Assembly: GCA_040269895.1 (NCBI GenBank)
Contig: CP158568.1
Coordinates: 3,934,001-3,998,000, forward strand
Source: Ancalomicrobiaceae bacterium S20
Lineage (GTDB): Bacteria > Pseudomonadota > Alphaproteobacteria > Rhizobiales > Ancalomicrobiaceae
DNA length: 64,000 nt
Reading direction: 5' to 3'
The position numbers and the translations under genes are program-made. Positions 9,793 to 18,133 of the stretch are shown in pieces. The notes beneath the pieces are model-generated. The model was not told the origin of the DNA. It saw nothing but the letters and a program-made list of their open reading frames with translations, and searched no databases. The first letter of the stretch is position 1. Each line of letters opens with the position of its first letter.

Positions 9793-11226
9793 TTGAACGA
9801 CGAGACGACGGAACCGGACACCCAGGTCGAACCCGCCCCGGTCGAACAAGGCCGCGGCGCCTGGCGACGGCGCGGCTCGCTGCGGCTGCGCCTGCTGCTC
9901 GCCTCGGTCGTCTCGGCGCTGCTGGTGGTCGCGGCGGCCGGCGTCACGCTGGTCGTGCTGTTCGACCGCCATGTCGAGCGTCGCATCGAGCGCGAGCTCG
10001 ACGGGCACCTCGATCAGCTCGTCTCGTTCTTCCGGCTGACCTCCAACGGCAAGCCCGCCGTCGAGGGCGAACTGTCGGATCCGGATTTCCGGCGCCCCTA
10101 TTCCGGGCTCTACTGGCAGGTCGAGGAGAACGGCGCCGCCATCCTCCGGTCGCGGTCGCTGTGGGACTTCGTGCTGGCGCCGAGCCCGCAGACCGGCGCC
10201 GAGCCGGCGATCCGCTCCGGCATCGGTCCGAACAAGCAGCATCTGGTCACCCAGTATCGGCATGTCGTCCTCACCGATCCCGCCGATCCGACGCGCACGC
10301 GGACCTTCGCGCTCGTCGTCGCCGAGGATCGCGCGGAGACCGACGAGCTCCTGCGCGAGTTCACGATCGAGGCCGTGGTGTTCCTGAGCGCGCTGGTGAT
10401 CCTGCTCATCGTGGCGGCGCAGTTCCAGGTGTCGATCGGCCTCAGACCGCTCGCCCGGCTGCGCGGCATGGTGCTCGATATCCGGCGTGGCCAGTCGAGC
10501 CGGCTCGACGGCTCGTTTCCGGACGAGGTCCAGCCGTTGGTCGAGGAACTGAACGGGCTGATCGGCGTGCAGCAGAAGGCGATCGAGCGCGCCCGGGCGC
10601 GCGCCGGCGATATGGCGCATGGGCTGAAGACGCCGCTCGCGGTGATCGCCTCGCAGATCCGCGCGCTCGAACAGGGCCACGAGGATGAAGCCGCGCGCGT
10701 CATCGAGGGCGAGGTCATGGGTATGTCGCGCTTCGTCGAGCGCGAGCTCGCCCGCGCGCGCATCTCGGCGCATCCGGTCGGGCGCGGGCTCGATCTGCTC
10801 GCCGCGATCGATCGTCTCGTCCGCGCCATGCAGCGCCTGCCGCGCGGCGACGAGATCGAGTGGCGCGTGCAGATTCCCGAAGAGCTGCAGATCGCGGTCC
10901 ATCGCGAGGACGCCGACGAGATCTTCGGCAACCTGCTCGACAATGCCCGCAAATGGGCACGCAAGCGCGTCACCGTCACCGCGCGGATCGCTGGCGGCCG
11001 GGTGGTGACGACGGTGTCGGACGACGGCCCCGGCGTGCCGGCGTCCCGGCGGGAGGCGGTGCTGCTGCGCGGGCACCGCCTGGACGAGAGCGTGCAGGGC
11101 TCCGGGCTCGGGCTCTCGATCGTCGACGACCTCGTAGCGAGCTATGGCGGCGACCTGTCGCTCGGCGATACCGTCGGCGGCGGGCTCAAGGTCGAGCTCA
11201 GCCTTCCGGCGACCGCGGCCGGCTGA
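9793..11226 (+). CDS. PhoQ/FeuQ-type sensor histidine kinase
   Basis: Membrane sensor kinase of 477 residues. It has an N-terminal Pro/Gln-rich cytoplasmic stretch, a first membrane segment at about residues 31-55, a periplasmic sensor domain of about 140 residues, a second membrane segment near 194-213, HAMP, and the dimerisation domain with phospho-acceptor His276 in GDMAHGLKTP (PhoQ subgroup). The ATPase domain has NLLDNARKWA (N box), DDGPGVP (G1) and GSGLGLSIV (G2). The start is a TTG at 9793, 52 bp after the regulator; the gap holds a 6-bp hairpin (CCGGTG/CACCGG). It should phosphorylate the regulator encoded upstream. Confidence 0.9.
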   Translation: MNDETTEPDTQVEPAPVEQGRGAWRRRGSLRLRLLLASVVSALLVVAAAGVTLVVLFDRHVERRIERELDGHLDQLVSFFRLTSNGKPAVEGELSDPDFRRPYSGLYWQVEENGAAILRSRSLWDFVLAPSPQTGAEPAIRSGIGPNKQHLVTQYRHVVLTDPADPTRTRTFALVVAEDRAETDELLREFTIEAVVFLSALVILLIVAAQFQVSIGLRPLARLRGMVLDIRRGQSSRLDGSFPDEVQPLVEELNGLIGVQQKAIERARARAGDMAHGLKTPLAVIASQIRALEQGHEDEAARVIEGEVMGMSRFVERELARARISAHPVGRGLDLLAAIDRLVRAMQRLPRGDEIEWRVQIPEELQIAVHREDADEIFGNLLDNARKWARKRVTVTARIAGGRVVTTVSDDGPGVPASRREAVLLRGHRLDESVQGSGLGLSIVDDLVASYGGDLSLGDTVGGGLKVELSLPATAAG

Positions 11227-11264
11227 ACCGCGCCGAACGAGCGAACCTGCCGAACAAACGAAAA

Positions 11265-11290
11265 GGGCCGGAGCGACGCGGCCCCGGCCC
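11265..11290. terminator. Hairpin terminator between convergent genes
   Basis: GGGCCGG (11265-11271) pairs with CCGGCCC (11284-11290), preceded by AAAA and followed by TCTCAATT. It lies in the 97-bp gap between the convergent kinase gene and the LpoA-like gene and could act in both directions. The T-tract is imperfect. Confidence 0.6.
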
Positions 11291-11323
11291 TCTCAATTCC
11301 CGCCCGATGCCGGGCCTGCCGGC

Positions 11324-12553
11324 TCAGGCGCCGCGGCCGAACTGCTGCGGCGCCGGGTCGATCACCTTAGCGCCGCCGGCGCCGATCTCGTAGACGGCGA
11401 GGCCGCGCTCGCTAGTGCCGTCGGCCTTGAACCGGAACAGGCCGGTCTTGCCGATGAAGCCCGAGCGCGACAGCATGATCTCGTCGCGGAACGGCTGCGG
11501 CCCGGCCTTGCGCTCCAGCCCGGCGGCGAGGAACACCGCCTCGTAGCCGAGCACGCCGAGCGACCCCGGATCGCTGTTGAAGGCGGCGCGGTAACGGCGC
11601 TTGAAGTCCTCGATGCCGGTCGCATCCGCCGCCGGGAACCACGCACCAGCGAGTGCGGGCGCCGCGAAGGCGGTCTGCTCGTTCCAGCGGCCGGTGCCGA
11701 GGATCTTGACCTTGTTCTTGTCGAGACCCGCCGCCGTCATCGCGGAGACGATCTGAGCGGCATTGCCGGCGGCATCGGGCACGAAGACCGCGTCGATCTG
11801 GCCCCCGAGCTTGGCGATCGCCTGCGCCTTGGCCTGCATGTCGTTCGGATCGGCCTTGTAGCGCTCGATGGCGAAGGCGCGGACGCCGGCCTGCGCGGCG
11901 GCCTGGCGGAAGGCCGCCTCGGTGACGAGGCCGAAGGCGTCGTCCGGCACGATCGCGGCCATGGAGCGCCGGCCCTTGGCGGCGGCGTAGGAGACGATGC
12001 GCTCGACGTCGGTCGAGGGCAGGAAGCCGATCAGGTAGACGCCGCGCGTCGCGACGCTGGTGTCGGTGGTGAAGGTCACGACCGGAATGCCGGCCTGCCG
12101 CGCCGGGCCGGCGGCACCGCGCGCCGCAACCGCGTTGAGCGGGCCGATGATCAGCGACGCTCCCTCGCCGATCGCCTGCGAGGCCGCGGCCTGGCCGCCC
12201 TCGGTCGTGCCGCCGTCGTCCTTGATCAGGATCTGGACGTTGGCACCCTGGAAATCGCGCAGTGCGAGGTCGGCGGCGTTGCGAAGCTGCTGGGCGACCT
12301 GACTGGACGCACCACCCGCAGACATCGGCAGGATCATCGCGACCTTGACGGAACCCTGGCCGAGCGTGTCGCCGCCGGGGGTGACGGGACCGGGCCCCTG
12401 TGCGATAGGCTGACCGGACGGCCGGTCGAACAGACCGGTCGACGTCGTGCTGCCGCCGCAGCCCGCCAGCAGCAGCGCGAGACCGGTTGCGGCGAAAGCG
12501 GCGACCGCGGACAATCGGCGCTTCACTTCGAGGGGTCTTGTGGAACCTGCCAC
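11324..12553 (-). CDS. LpoA-like lipoprotein, periplasmic-binding fold (penicillin-binding protein activator)
   Basis: Predicted lipoprotein of 409 residues. After a KRR n-region and hydrophobic stretch the lipobox LAGC puts the lipidated Cys at residue 32. The rest has a type I periplasmic-binding fold like leucine/amide-binding ABC receptors: VKVAMILPMS, SLIIGPLNA, and GVLGYEAVFLAAG near the end. In many proteobacteria this family (LpoA/YraM) lies next to rsmI and yraN, exactly as here; in E. coli LpoA activates PBP1A. I chose GTG 12553 because a strong GGAGG (12562-12566 on the complement) sits 8 bp upstream. GTG 12526 is an alternative with no ribosome-binding site. Two palindromes lie in its leader. 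Confidence 0.85.
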   Translation of the reverse strand: MAGSTRPLEVKRRLSAVAAFAATGLALLLAGCGGSTTSTGLFDRPSGQPIAQGPGPVTPGGDTLGQGSVKVAMILPMSAGGASSQVAQQLRNAADLALRDFQGANVQILIKDDGGTTEGGQAAASQAIGEGASLIIGPLNAVAARGAAGPARQAGIPVVTFTTDTSVATRGVYLIGFLPSTDVERIVSYAAAKGRRSMAAIVPDDAFGLVTEAAFRQAAAQAGVRAFAIERYKADPNDMQAKAQAIAKLGGQIDAVFVPDAAGNAAQIVSAMTAAGLDKNKVKILGTGRWNEQTAFAAPALAGAWFPAADATGIEDFKRRYRAAFNSDPGSLGVLGYEAVFLAAGLERKAGPQPFRDEIMLSRSGFIGKTGLFRFKADGTSERGLAVYEIGAGGAKVIDPAPQQFGRGA

Positions 12554-12578
12554 CGTTTCGGCCTCCCTGGTGCTTCCG

Positions 12579-12626
12579 GTGGTCGATATCCGATGGCTGT
12601 GCAGACAACCATCGGATATCGACCAC
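12579..12626. promoter_or_regulatory. Perfect 18-bp inverted repeat upstream of the LpoA-like gene
   Basis: GTGGTCGATATCCGATGG (12579-12596) is exactly complementary to 12609-12626. The 12-nt centre can add a three-pair TGT/ACA stem capped by GCAG after one mismatch. It lies 12 bp beyond the Shine-Dalgarno of the minus-strand gene, in the divergent region shared with rsmI. It could be an operator or an RNA stem-loop in the leader. Confidence 0.7.
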
Positions 12627-12637
12627 GTCTCGACGAG

Positions 12638-12661
12638 TTGACGGTTCGATCGCACCGTCAA
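12638..12661. promoter_or_regulatory. 24-bp near-palindrome in the same divergent region
   Basis: TTGACGGT (12638-12645) and ACCGTCAA (12654-12661) flank a centre containing CGATCG. The whole 24 bp is palindromic apart from one mismatched pair. It is 11 bp from the longer inverted repeat at 12579-12626. TTGACG could also act as a -35 element on either strand, but no good -10 follows. Confidence 0.55.
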
Positions 12662-12870
12662 GCCCCATCGCCCGATCGCGGCCGTTTCGGCCTTGGCGAC
12701 AAGGAGATGTGATCAGCGAGGGTAGCACGGCGGATTGTGGCCGCAGGATGACGGCAAGTCAAAAGAACCCCGGTATCCCCAACCCGCCGGACCGTGTCGC
12801 AACGTCCCTCGGCGATCTGAAATCACAAGGAATTCCGGCGGAATTCCGATCCGAACGACGAGTTCGCCCC

Positions 12871-13788
12871 ATGTCCGAGCGTTCCCCAGAGCCGACCCGC
12901 GCCTTTCATATCGATGCCAACCGATTCGCGGCGCCGCGACTAGATCCGGCGCTCTACGTGGTGGCGACGCCGGTCGGGCATCTGGCCGACGTCACGCTGC
13001 GCGCGCTGGAGACGCTCGCCGCCGCCGACCTCATCGCCTGCGAGGATACGCGCGTTACGCGCGTACTCACCGACCGCTACGGCATCCACACGCATCTCGT
13101 CTCCTACAACGACCACAACGCGGCCGAGCGGCGGCCGCGGCTGATCGCGGCGATCGCCGAGGGCAAGGCGGTGGCGCTGGTCTCCGACGCCGGGACCCCG
13201 CTCGTCTCCGATCCCGGCTTCAAGCTGGTGCAGGAGGTCGCCGCGGCCGGCCACCGTGTGGTGCCGATCCCCGGCGCCTCGGCGATGCTGGCGGCGCTGG
13301 TCGCGGCCGGGCTGCCGTCGGACACGTTCCTGTTCGCAGGCTTCCTGCCGGTGAAGCTCGAAGCGCGCCGGCAGCGGATCGAGGAGCTCGCCCCGGTCCG
13401 GGCGACGCTGATCTTCTACGAATCGCCGCATCGGCTCGACGAGACGCTCGCCGATCTCGCGACCGTGCTCGGTCCGGATCGACCCGGCGTGGTGGCGCGC
13501 GAGCTGACCAAGACCTTCGAAGAGGTCGTGCGCCTGCCGCTCGGCGAGCTCGCCGCCCGCTATGCCGCGACGAAGCCGAAGGGCGAGATCGTGGTGCTGG
13601 TCGGCCCGCCGGGCGCGGAGGCGCCGGCGGGGGCCGACGACGTCGATCGGCTGCTCGGCCTCGCCCTGTCGCGCCTACCGCCCGGCAAGGCGGCGGCCGA
13701 AGTCGCGCGGCTGACGGGGCAGGACCGCAAGGCGCTCTACGAGCGGGCGCTGGCGCTGAAGCCCGGCGCGGAGGCGCCATCCAAGTAA
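12871..13788 (+). CDS. rsmI: 16S rRNA (cytidine(1402)-2'-O)-methyltransferase
   Basis: SAM-dependent methyltransferase that modifies the ribose of C1402 in the decoding centre of 16S rRNA. It has 305 residues and a tetrapyrrole-methylase fold. Typical motifs are present: YVVATPVGHLADVTLRAL, ACEDTRVTRVL, LVSDAGTPLVSDPGF and PGASAMLAALVAAGL. The ATG at 12871 gives a short extension before the conserved core. Together with the divergent LpoA-like gene and the downstream yraN this matches the widely conserved lpoA-rsmI-yraN neighbourhood. The last six codons and the TAA form the first unit of a 24-bp tandem repeat. Confidence 0.95.
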   Translation: MSERSPEPTRAFHIDANRFAAPRLDPALYVVATPVGHLADVTLRALETLAAADLIACEDTRVTRVLTDRYGIHTHLVSYNDHNAAERRPRLIAAIAEGKAVALVSDAGTPLVSDPGFKLVQEVAAAGHRVVPIPGASAMLAALVAAGLPSDTFLFAGFLPVKLEARRQRIEELAPVRATLIFYESPHRLDETLADLATVLGPDRPGVVARELTKTFEEVVRLPLGELAARYAATKPKGEIVVLVGPPGAEAPAGADDVDRLLGLALSRLPPGKAAAEVARLTGQDRKALYERALALKPGAEAPSK

Positions 13789-13862
13789 TACGCGGAAGCG
13801 CCATCCAAGTGATGCGCGGAGGCGCCGTCCAAGTGAAGCCTGGACACGCCATCGAAGAGAGG
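13767..13862 (+). repeat. 24-bp tandem repeat spanning the rsmI stop codon
   Basis: Three units of 24 bp (13767-13790, 13791-13814, 13815-13838) share the core CGCGGAGGCGCCATCCAAGT with one or two changes. A degenerate fourth unit runs to 13862. In the rsmI frame every full unit encodes Ala-Glu-Ala-Pro-Ser-Lys-stop with slight overlap, so the terminal codons and stop are copied three times (TAA, TGA, TGA). The array ends just before the yraN ribosome-binding site. Confidence 0.85.
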
Positions 13863-13867
13863 ACCGC

Positions 13868-14278
13868 ATGCCGCCCCGCTCGCCAGACCGCATGCCCCGT
13901 GCCCCGGCGCCACCGTCCGAAGAGCGCCGGCGCGCCTATCGCTGGGGCCTGTCGGCCGAGACGCGCGCGGCCTGGCTGCTGCGCCTGACCGGCCACCGGA
14001 TCCTGGCGCGGCGGTTCAAGCTGCCGATCGGCGAGATCGACCTGATCGCCCGACGCGGCCGCACGGTCGTCTTCGTCGAGGTCAAGGCGCGCGACAGCCG
14101 CGAGGCGGCGATCGAGGCGATCACGCCGAAGGCGCGACGCCGGATCCTCGCCACCGCCGATGCGTGGGTGGCGCGCAATCCCGCCTTCGCCGATCACGAC
14201 CGCCGCTTCGATCTCGTGCTCGTGCTGCCCGGCCGGCTGCCCGAGCACCTGCGCGACGCGTTCCGCGCCGATGATTGA
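13868..14278 (+). CDS. YraN family protein (UPF0102), endonuclease-like
   Basis: Protein of 136 residues with the restriction-endonuclease-like core of UPF0102: an acidic GEIDLIARR segment, then FVEVKARDS. The Asp and the E-x-K pair are the usual metal-site residues of this fold. Its biochemical role is not settled; membership of the family is clear. AGAGG 5 bp before ATG 13868 supports the start. It follows rsmI after 79 bp and precedes gshB, a common order in alphaproteobacteria. Confidence 0.88.
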   Translation: MPPRSPDRMPRAPAPPSEERRRAYRWGLSAETRAAWLLRLTGHRILARRFKLPIGEIDLIARRGRTVVFVEVKARDSREAAIEAITPKARRRILATADAWVARNPAFADHDRRFDLVLVLPGRLPEHLRDAFRADD

Positions 14279-14422
14279 GCCGGCGCGGAAAGGCAACGGT
14301 CGCCCGTCGCCGGCTTCAAGGCCCCGCTCCAGCCGGGCCGGCATTCGCCGGTGCGGCGTTGTCGCCAACAGACCGAAGGGCTAAGAGGGTTCAGCCGTTC
14401 GCCCAACCGGGGATGCAAGCCC

Positions 14423-16723
14423 ATGTCGCTCGACGTCGCGGTCCAGATGGACCACATCGCCTCCATCAAGATCCGCGGCGACTCGACCTTCGCCCTGATG
14501 CTCGAAGCGCAGGCGCGCGGGCATCGGCTGTTCCACTACACCGCCGAGCGGCTGGGACTCCTGAACGGCACGCTCTACGCGACCGTCGAGCCGGTGACGG
14601 TCCGCGACGTCGAGGGCGATCACTTCACGCTCGGCGCGCCCGAGCGCATCGATCTCGGCCGCATGGACGTCGTGCTGATGCGGCAGGATCCGCCGTTCGA
14701 CATGCATTACGTGACGGCGACGCACCTGCTCGAGCGCATCCATCCGAAGACGCTGGTGGTTAACGATCCGGCGCATGTCCGCAACGCGCCGGAGAAGATT
14801 TTCGTCACCGAGTTCCCGGACCTGATGCCGCCGACGCTGATCACGCGCGACCTCGCCGAGATCAAGGCTTTCCGCGCCGAGTACAAGGACATCGTGGTGA
14901 AGCCGCTCTACGGCAACGGTGGCGCCGCCGTGTTCCGCGTGCGGCCCGAGGACGAGAACTTCGGCTCGCTGGTCGACCTGTTCGGCACGACCTGGCGCGA
15001 ACCCTGGGTCGTGCAGCAGTACCTGCCGGCCGTGCGCGACGGCGACAAACGTATCATCCTGGTCGACGGTGTGTTCGCCGGCGCGGTCAACCGCGTGCCG
15101 GCGCCGGACGACCTGCGCTCGAACATGGTGCGCGGCGGTCAGGCGGCGGAAACGGAACTCTCCGACCGCGAGCGCGAGATCTGCCACCGGATCGGCCCGG
15201 CACTGCGCGAGCGCGGCCTGATCTTCGTCGGCATCGACGTGATCGGCGGCAACCTGACCGAGATCAACGTCACTTCGCCGACCGGCATCCGTGCCGTGCG
15301 GCGGCTCGGCGGCCCGGATATCGCCGCCCTCGTCTGGGACCGGATCGAGGCGCCGCCGCGGGCGCCTGAGCACGCGGAGACGGAGGAGGTTCGCATGGAT
15401 GCGCTGCCGGACGCCGCCGGAACCGGGGCCTCGCCGACCGACGGCGCGCTCCGCCGCGTCGCCGGCCGACTGCGCGCCGTCGCGGCCGTTTTCGCCGCCT
15501 TCGCCGGGCTCGGCCTGACGCCGGCCGCCGCCGATCTCCGGATCGCCATCGTGCCGCCGACCGCCGGCGCGCCGTTCTTCGAGCAGATCCGCGACGGCTG
15601 CGCCGAGCGCGCCAAGGCGCTCGGCTCGATCGAATGCCTGTTCGTCGAGCCCGGCGTCGACGGCCGGCCGGCCGATCAGGCGGCCGTGCTCACCGGCCTG
15701 ATCGAAGCCAAGATCGACGGCATCGCGCTGTCGCCGGGACCGCAGCCCGCCGTGGCGGCGGCCATCGCGGCGGCGACCAAGGCCGGCATCGCGGTCGTCA
15801 CCTTCGATGCCGACCTGCCGAACTCCGGCCGGCGTGCCTTCATCGGTACCAACGCGCGCGACTTCGGCCGCTCGCTCGGCGCCTCGCTGAAGCGCTGGAA
15901 GCCGAAGGGCGGCCGGTTCGCGATCCTCAGCGCCGATCCGAAAGCGCCCAACCTCGCCGAGCGCGTCGCCGGCGTGCGCGATGCGCTCGACGCCGGCTGG
16001 ACCGAGATCCCGTCCTCGCCGCTGATCACCACCGGCGATTTCCGCGACGCGGTGCGCGTGCTCGACGCCACGCTCGGCGCCGAGCCGACGCTCGATGCGA
16101 TCGTCTCGGTCGGGGCCTGGCCGATGCTCGCCGTCGACGACTGGCGCGAGCTGGTCGCCAAGTACAAGCAGCGCTTCGATCAGGCACAGGTCGTCGTCGT
16201 GGTCGCCGACGCGCTGCCGGTGCAGATGGATCTGGTCCGCGAGGGCCTCGGCCATGTGCTGGTCGGCCAGCGGCCGAAGGACATGGGTTCGCGCGCCGTC
16301 GATTTGCTGCTCGCGCTGTCGCACGGCAAGCGCGTGCCCGAAATCGTCTATGTCGGCTTCGACACCTACACGCGGCTCGATCTGGTGAAGCCGAAGGACG
16401 AAGCCCCGAAGCCGGCCGAGACGGGCGCCCCGACCGTGCTCGCACCGACGTCCCCCGCAACGTCGTCCGCGGCAACACCCGCCCCTCGGCAACGGCTCCC
16501 GCCGCGCCGCAGGCGAACCGTCCTGCGGCCGGCGCGGCGCCGGCGCGAGCCGAGCCCGCGATCAGGTCGCCGCAAGGCGGCTGCGCCGCCCCGCGCAACA
16601 GCCGGCGCGACCGCAGGCGATCACGCCCTGAGCGCGACGCGCCGGGCCCCGCGGGGCGCCCGGCCCCTTTCGTTTCTCTCTCCGAAATGGCTTGGCAAAT
16701 CACATAAGTCTGTGCTTATGTGA
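14423..16723 (+). CDS. gshB: Glutathione synthetase, read in frame into the next gene (apparent missing base)
   Basis: ATP-grasp ligase that joins gamma-glutamylcysteine and glycine to form glutathione, in the cytosol. GshB is encoded by about 14423-15369: N-terminal [24 protein letters not shown]-grasp [17 protein letters not shown], and the C-terminal metal/ADP site [14 protein letters not shown]. In the sequence as given there is no stop, and the frame runs on through a signal peptide and a periplasmic-binding domain to 16723. One extra G in the GGG at 15360-15362 would put a TGA at 15367-15369 in frame, giving 315 residues, the usual GshB length. I therefore think the fusion is caused by a missing base. 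A natural fusion would place a signal peptide inside a cytosolic enzyme. Confidence 0.85.
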   Translation: MSLDVAVQMDHIASIKIRGDSTFALMLEAQARGHRLFHYTAERLGLLNGTLYATVEPVTVRDVEGDHFTLGAPERIDLGRMDVVLMRQDPPFDMHYVTATHLLERIHPKTLVVNDPAHVRNAPEKIFVTEFPDLMPPTLITRDLAEIKAFRAEYKDIVVKPLYGNGGAAVFRVRPEDENFGSLVDLFGTTWREPWVVQQYLPAVRDGDKRIILVDGVFAGAVNRVPAPDDLRSNMVRGGQAAETELSDREREICHRIGPALRERGLIFVGIDVIGGNLTEINVTSPTGIRAVRRLGGPDIAALVWDRIEAPPRAPEHAETEEVRMDALPDAAGTGASPTDGALRRVAGRLRAVAAVFAAFAGLGLTPAAADLRIAIVPPTAGAPFFEQIRDGCAERAKALGSIECLFVEPGVDGRPADQAAVLTGLIEAKIDGIALSPGPQPAVAAAIAAATKAGIAVVTFDADLPNSGRRAFIGTNARDFGRSLGASLKRWKPKGGRFAILSADPKAPNLAERVAGVRDALDAGWTEIPSSPLITTGDFRDAVRVLDATLGAEPTLDAIVSVGAWPMLAVDDWRELVAKYKQRFDQAQVVVVVADALPVQMDLVREGLGHVLVGQRPKDMGSRAVDLLLALSHGKRVPEIVYVGFDTYTRLDLVKPKDEAPKPAETGAPTVLAPTSPATSSAATPAPRQRLPPRRRRTVLRPARRRREPSPRSGRRKAAAPPRATAGATAGDHALSATRRAPRGARPLSFLSPKWLGKSHKSVLM
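15395..16723 (+). CDS. Periplasmic sugar-binding-type protein (substrate-binding domain)
   Basis: Separate gene preceded by an excellent ribosome-binding site, GGAGGAGG at 15382-15389, five bases before ATG 15395. The protein has a signal peptide (cleavage after PAAA-like residues, about residue 46) and a ribose-type periplasmic-binding fold: [15 protein letters not shown] at the start, [16 protein letters not shown], and a late YVGFDTY segment. No ABC permease or ATPase genes are nearby, so its partner is unknown. After about 16480 the reading becomes Arg-rich. Adding one C to each of the C4 runs at 16482-16485 and 16589-16592 gives a smooth Ala/Pro/Gln tail ending at TGA 16629-16631. The 16723 stop, which falls inside the ArsR operator, is thus probably not the true end. 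Confidence 0.75.
   Translation: MDALPDAAGTGASPTDGALRRVAGRLRAVAAVFAAFAGLGLTPAAADLRIAIVPPTAGAPFFEQIRDGCAERAKALGSIECLFVEPGVDGRPADQAAVLTGLIEAKIDGIALSPGPQPAVAAAIAAATKAGIAVVTFDADLPNSGRRAFIGTNARDFGRSLGASLKRWKPKGGRFAILSADPKAPNLAERVAGVRDALDAGWTEIPSSPLITTGDFRDAVRVLDATLGAEPTLDAIVSVGAWPMLAVDDWRELVAKYKQRFDQAQVVVVVADALPVQMDLVREGLGHVLVGQRPKDMGSRAVDLLLALSHGKRVPEIVYVGFDTYTRLDLVKPKDEAPKPAETGAPTVLAPTSPATSSAATPAPRQRLPPRRRRTVLRPARRRREPSPRSGRRKAAAPPRATAGATAGDHALSATRRAPRGARPLSFLSPKWLGKSHKSVLM
16692..16722 (+). promoter_or_regulatory. Promoter and ArsR-type operator
   Basis: CACATAAG (16701-16708) and CTTATGTG (16715-16722) are exact inverted repeats with a 6-bp spacer, in an AT-rich pocket directly before the ArsR start. 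TTGGCA at 16692-16697 could be the -35, with CTTATG at 16715-16720 as a weak -10 at 17 bp. Transcription would then begin at or next to the ATG at 16728, giving a leaderless mRNA and simple autorepression. Binding is inferred from position and symmetry. Confidence 0.65.
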
Positions 16724-16727
16724 TGTC

Positions 16728-17042
16728 ATGATCGAGAACGACGTCTTCCGTGCCCTCGCCGATCCGACCCGCCGAGCGATTTTCGATCGCCTGGCGGGGG
16801 GCGCCATGAACGCGAGCGCGCTACGGCAGGGTCTGGACATCAGCCAGCCGGCCATGTCGCAGCATCTCGCCGTCCTGCGCGACGCCGGTCTGATCCGGCA
16901 GGAGCGTGACGGGCGTTTCGTCAACTACGAGGTCGATCCCGACGGCCTGGCACTGATCGCCCAGTGGCTGGCGAAGTACCGCGCCTACTGGCCGGCACGG
17001 ATCGATGCCCTGAAAGTCTTGCTGAAGGACATGGACCAATGA
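16728..17042 (+). CDS. ArsR-family winged-helix transcriptional regulator
   Basis: Protein of 104 residues with the typical ArsR/SdpR opening FRALADPTRRAIFDRL, a recognition helix around ISQPAMSQHLAVLRDAGLI, and the wing QERDGRFVNYEVD. It has no cysteine or histidine cluster for metal sensing, so it belongs to the subgroup coupled to SRPBCC proteins. It overlaps the SRPBCC gene by four bases (ATGA). The inverted repeat immediately upstream is the probable autoregulatory operator. Confidence 0.9.
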   Translation: MIENDVFRALADPTRRAIFDRLAGGAMNASALRQGLDISQPAMSQHLAVLRDAGLIRQERDGRFVNYEVDPDGLALIAQWLAKYRAYWPARIDALKVLLKDMDQ

Positions 17043-17401
17043 CCGATGCGACGGCCACAGGGCATGACCATGCCGGGGTCGAACTCGAGTACGATCTCGA
17101 CGCGCCGCCGCAGAAGGTGTGGCGCGCACTCAGCGTGCCCGAACTGCTCGATGCGTGGCTGCCGGGCGGCGCCTTGGCCGAACCAGACCCGGTCACGGTC
17201 AGGCCGGGCGAGGAGATCCGCTATCGGATGCGCGAAGAAGGCCCGCCCTTCCTGGAAAGCACGGTGACGTTCCGTATCGCGCCCAATGCGGCCGGCGGCA
17301 CGCGGCTCAGGATCATCCACGCGCTCGACGATGGCCGCCTGGCCCGTATGACCAGGGCGGCGGCCAACGGCAACAGCCCGGCCCACGCCCTGGCGGCCTG
17401 A
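17039..17401 (+). CDS. SRPBCC/AHSA1-like domain protein
   Basis: Protein of 120 residues with a START-like (AHSA1/SRPBCC) fold: the opening [19 protein letters not shown], a central [12 protein letters not shown] and the strand [12 protein letters not shown]. Proteins of this family bind small hydrophobic ligands, and a gene pair with an ArsR-type repressor is common; the ligand is unknown. The start overlaps the ArsR stop by four bases, so translation is probably coupled. The C-terminus is short compared with longer AHSA1 proteins. Confidence 0.85.
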   Translation: MTDATATGHDHAGVELEYDLDAPPQKVWRALSVPELLDAWLPGGALAEPDPVTVRPGEEIRYRMREEGPPFLESTVTFRIAPNAAGGTRLRIIHALDDGRLARMTRAAANGNSPAHALAA

Positions 17402-17454
17402 GGTCGACCCTTCGTCCTCGCCTTCTTTCCTCCTCTGACGATCGGAGTTCGCCG

Positions 17455-18066
17455 ATGCGCGAAGCGATGCAACTCGTCCCAATGGTGGTCGAACAATCGA
17501 GCCGCGGCGAACGCTCGTTCGACATCTACTCGCGGCTACTGCGCGAGCGGATCATCTTCCTGAACGGCGAGGTGAACGACACCGTCTCCGCCCTGGTCTG
17601 TGCGCAGCTGCTGTTTCTGGAAGCGGAAAACCCGCGCAAGCCGATCAATCTCTATATCAACTCGCCCGGCGGCGTGGTGACCAGCGGTCTGGCGATGTAC
17701 GACACCATGCGCTACATCCGCGCGCCCGTGCACACGCTGTGCATGGGGACGGCGCGATCGATGGGATCGTTCCTGCTCATGGCCGGCGAGCCGGGCGAAC
17801 GGGCCGCGCTGCCGAACGCCAGCATCCTGATCCACCAGCCGTCCGGCGGCTTTCAGGGGCAGGCGTCGGACATGCTGATCCACGCCGAAGAAATCAAACG
17901 CACCAAACAGCGCATGACGCGGCTCTACGCCGAGCATTGCGGCCGCTCTTACGAGGACTTCGAACACGCGATGGATCGCGACCGGTTCATGACGCCCGAA
18001 GAAGCGCTCGAATGGGGCCTGATCGACCGCATCCTGGAGAGCCGCGCCGACGAGCAGGCCGCCTGA
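17455..18066 (+). CDS. clpP: ATP-dependent Clp protease proteolytic subunit (ClpP paralogue)
   Basis: Serine peptidase subunit that forms tetradecameric chambers and degrades proteins delivered by ClpA or ClpX. It has 203 residues. The catalytic Ser lies in ARSMGSFLL, the His in [10 protein letters not shown] and the Asp in the [11 protein letters not shown] segment, so it should be active. The segment around the Ser (GTARSMG) differs from the GQAASMG of the main ClpP, and no clpX or lon gene follows. That points to one of the additional ClpP paralogues found in alphaproteobacteria. GGAG 7 bp before ATG 17455 supports the start. Confidence 0.9.
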   Translation: MREAMQLVPMVVEQSSRGERSFDIYSRLLRERIIFLNGEVNDTVSALVCAQLLFLEAENPRKPINLYINSPGGVVTSGLAMYDTMRYIRAPVHTLCMGTARSMGSFLLMAGEPGERAALPNASILIHQPSGGFQGQASDMLIHAEEIKRTKQRMTRLYAEHCGRSYEDFEHAMDRDRFMTPEEALEWGLIDRILESRADEQAA

Positions 18067-18133
18067 AGGCCCGCAAGGGCGCTGCCTGAAGCCGCGTTTC
18101 GGCGAACTCGACCGGCCCTCGGCCGGACCCGCC

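Noticed and set aside
12487-12870. N-terminal extension of RsmI into the divergent region
   Set aside because: It covers the palindromes and the lpoA-like leader and has no conservation. The family start is at 12871.
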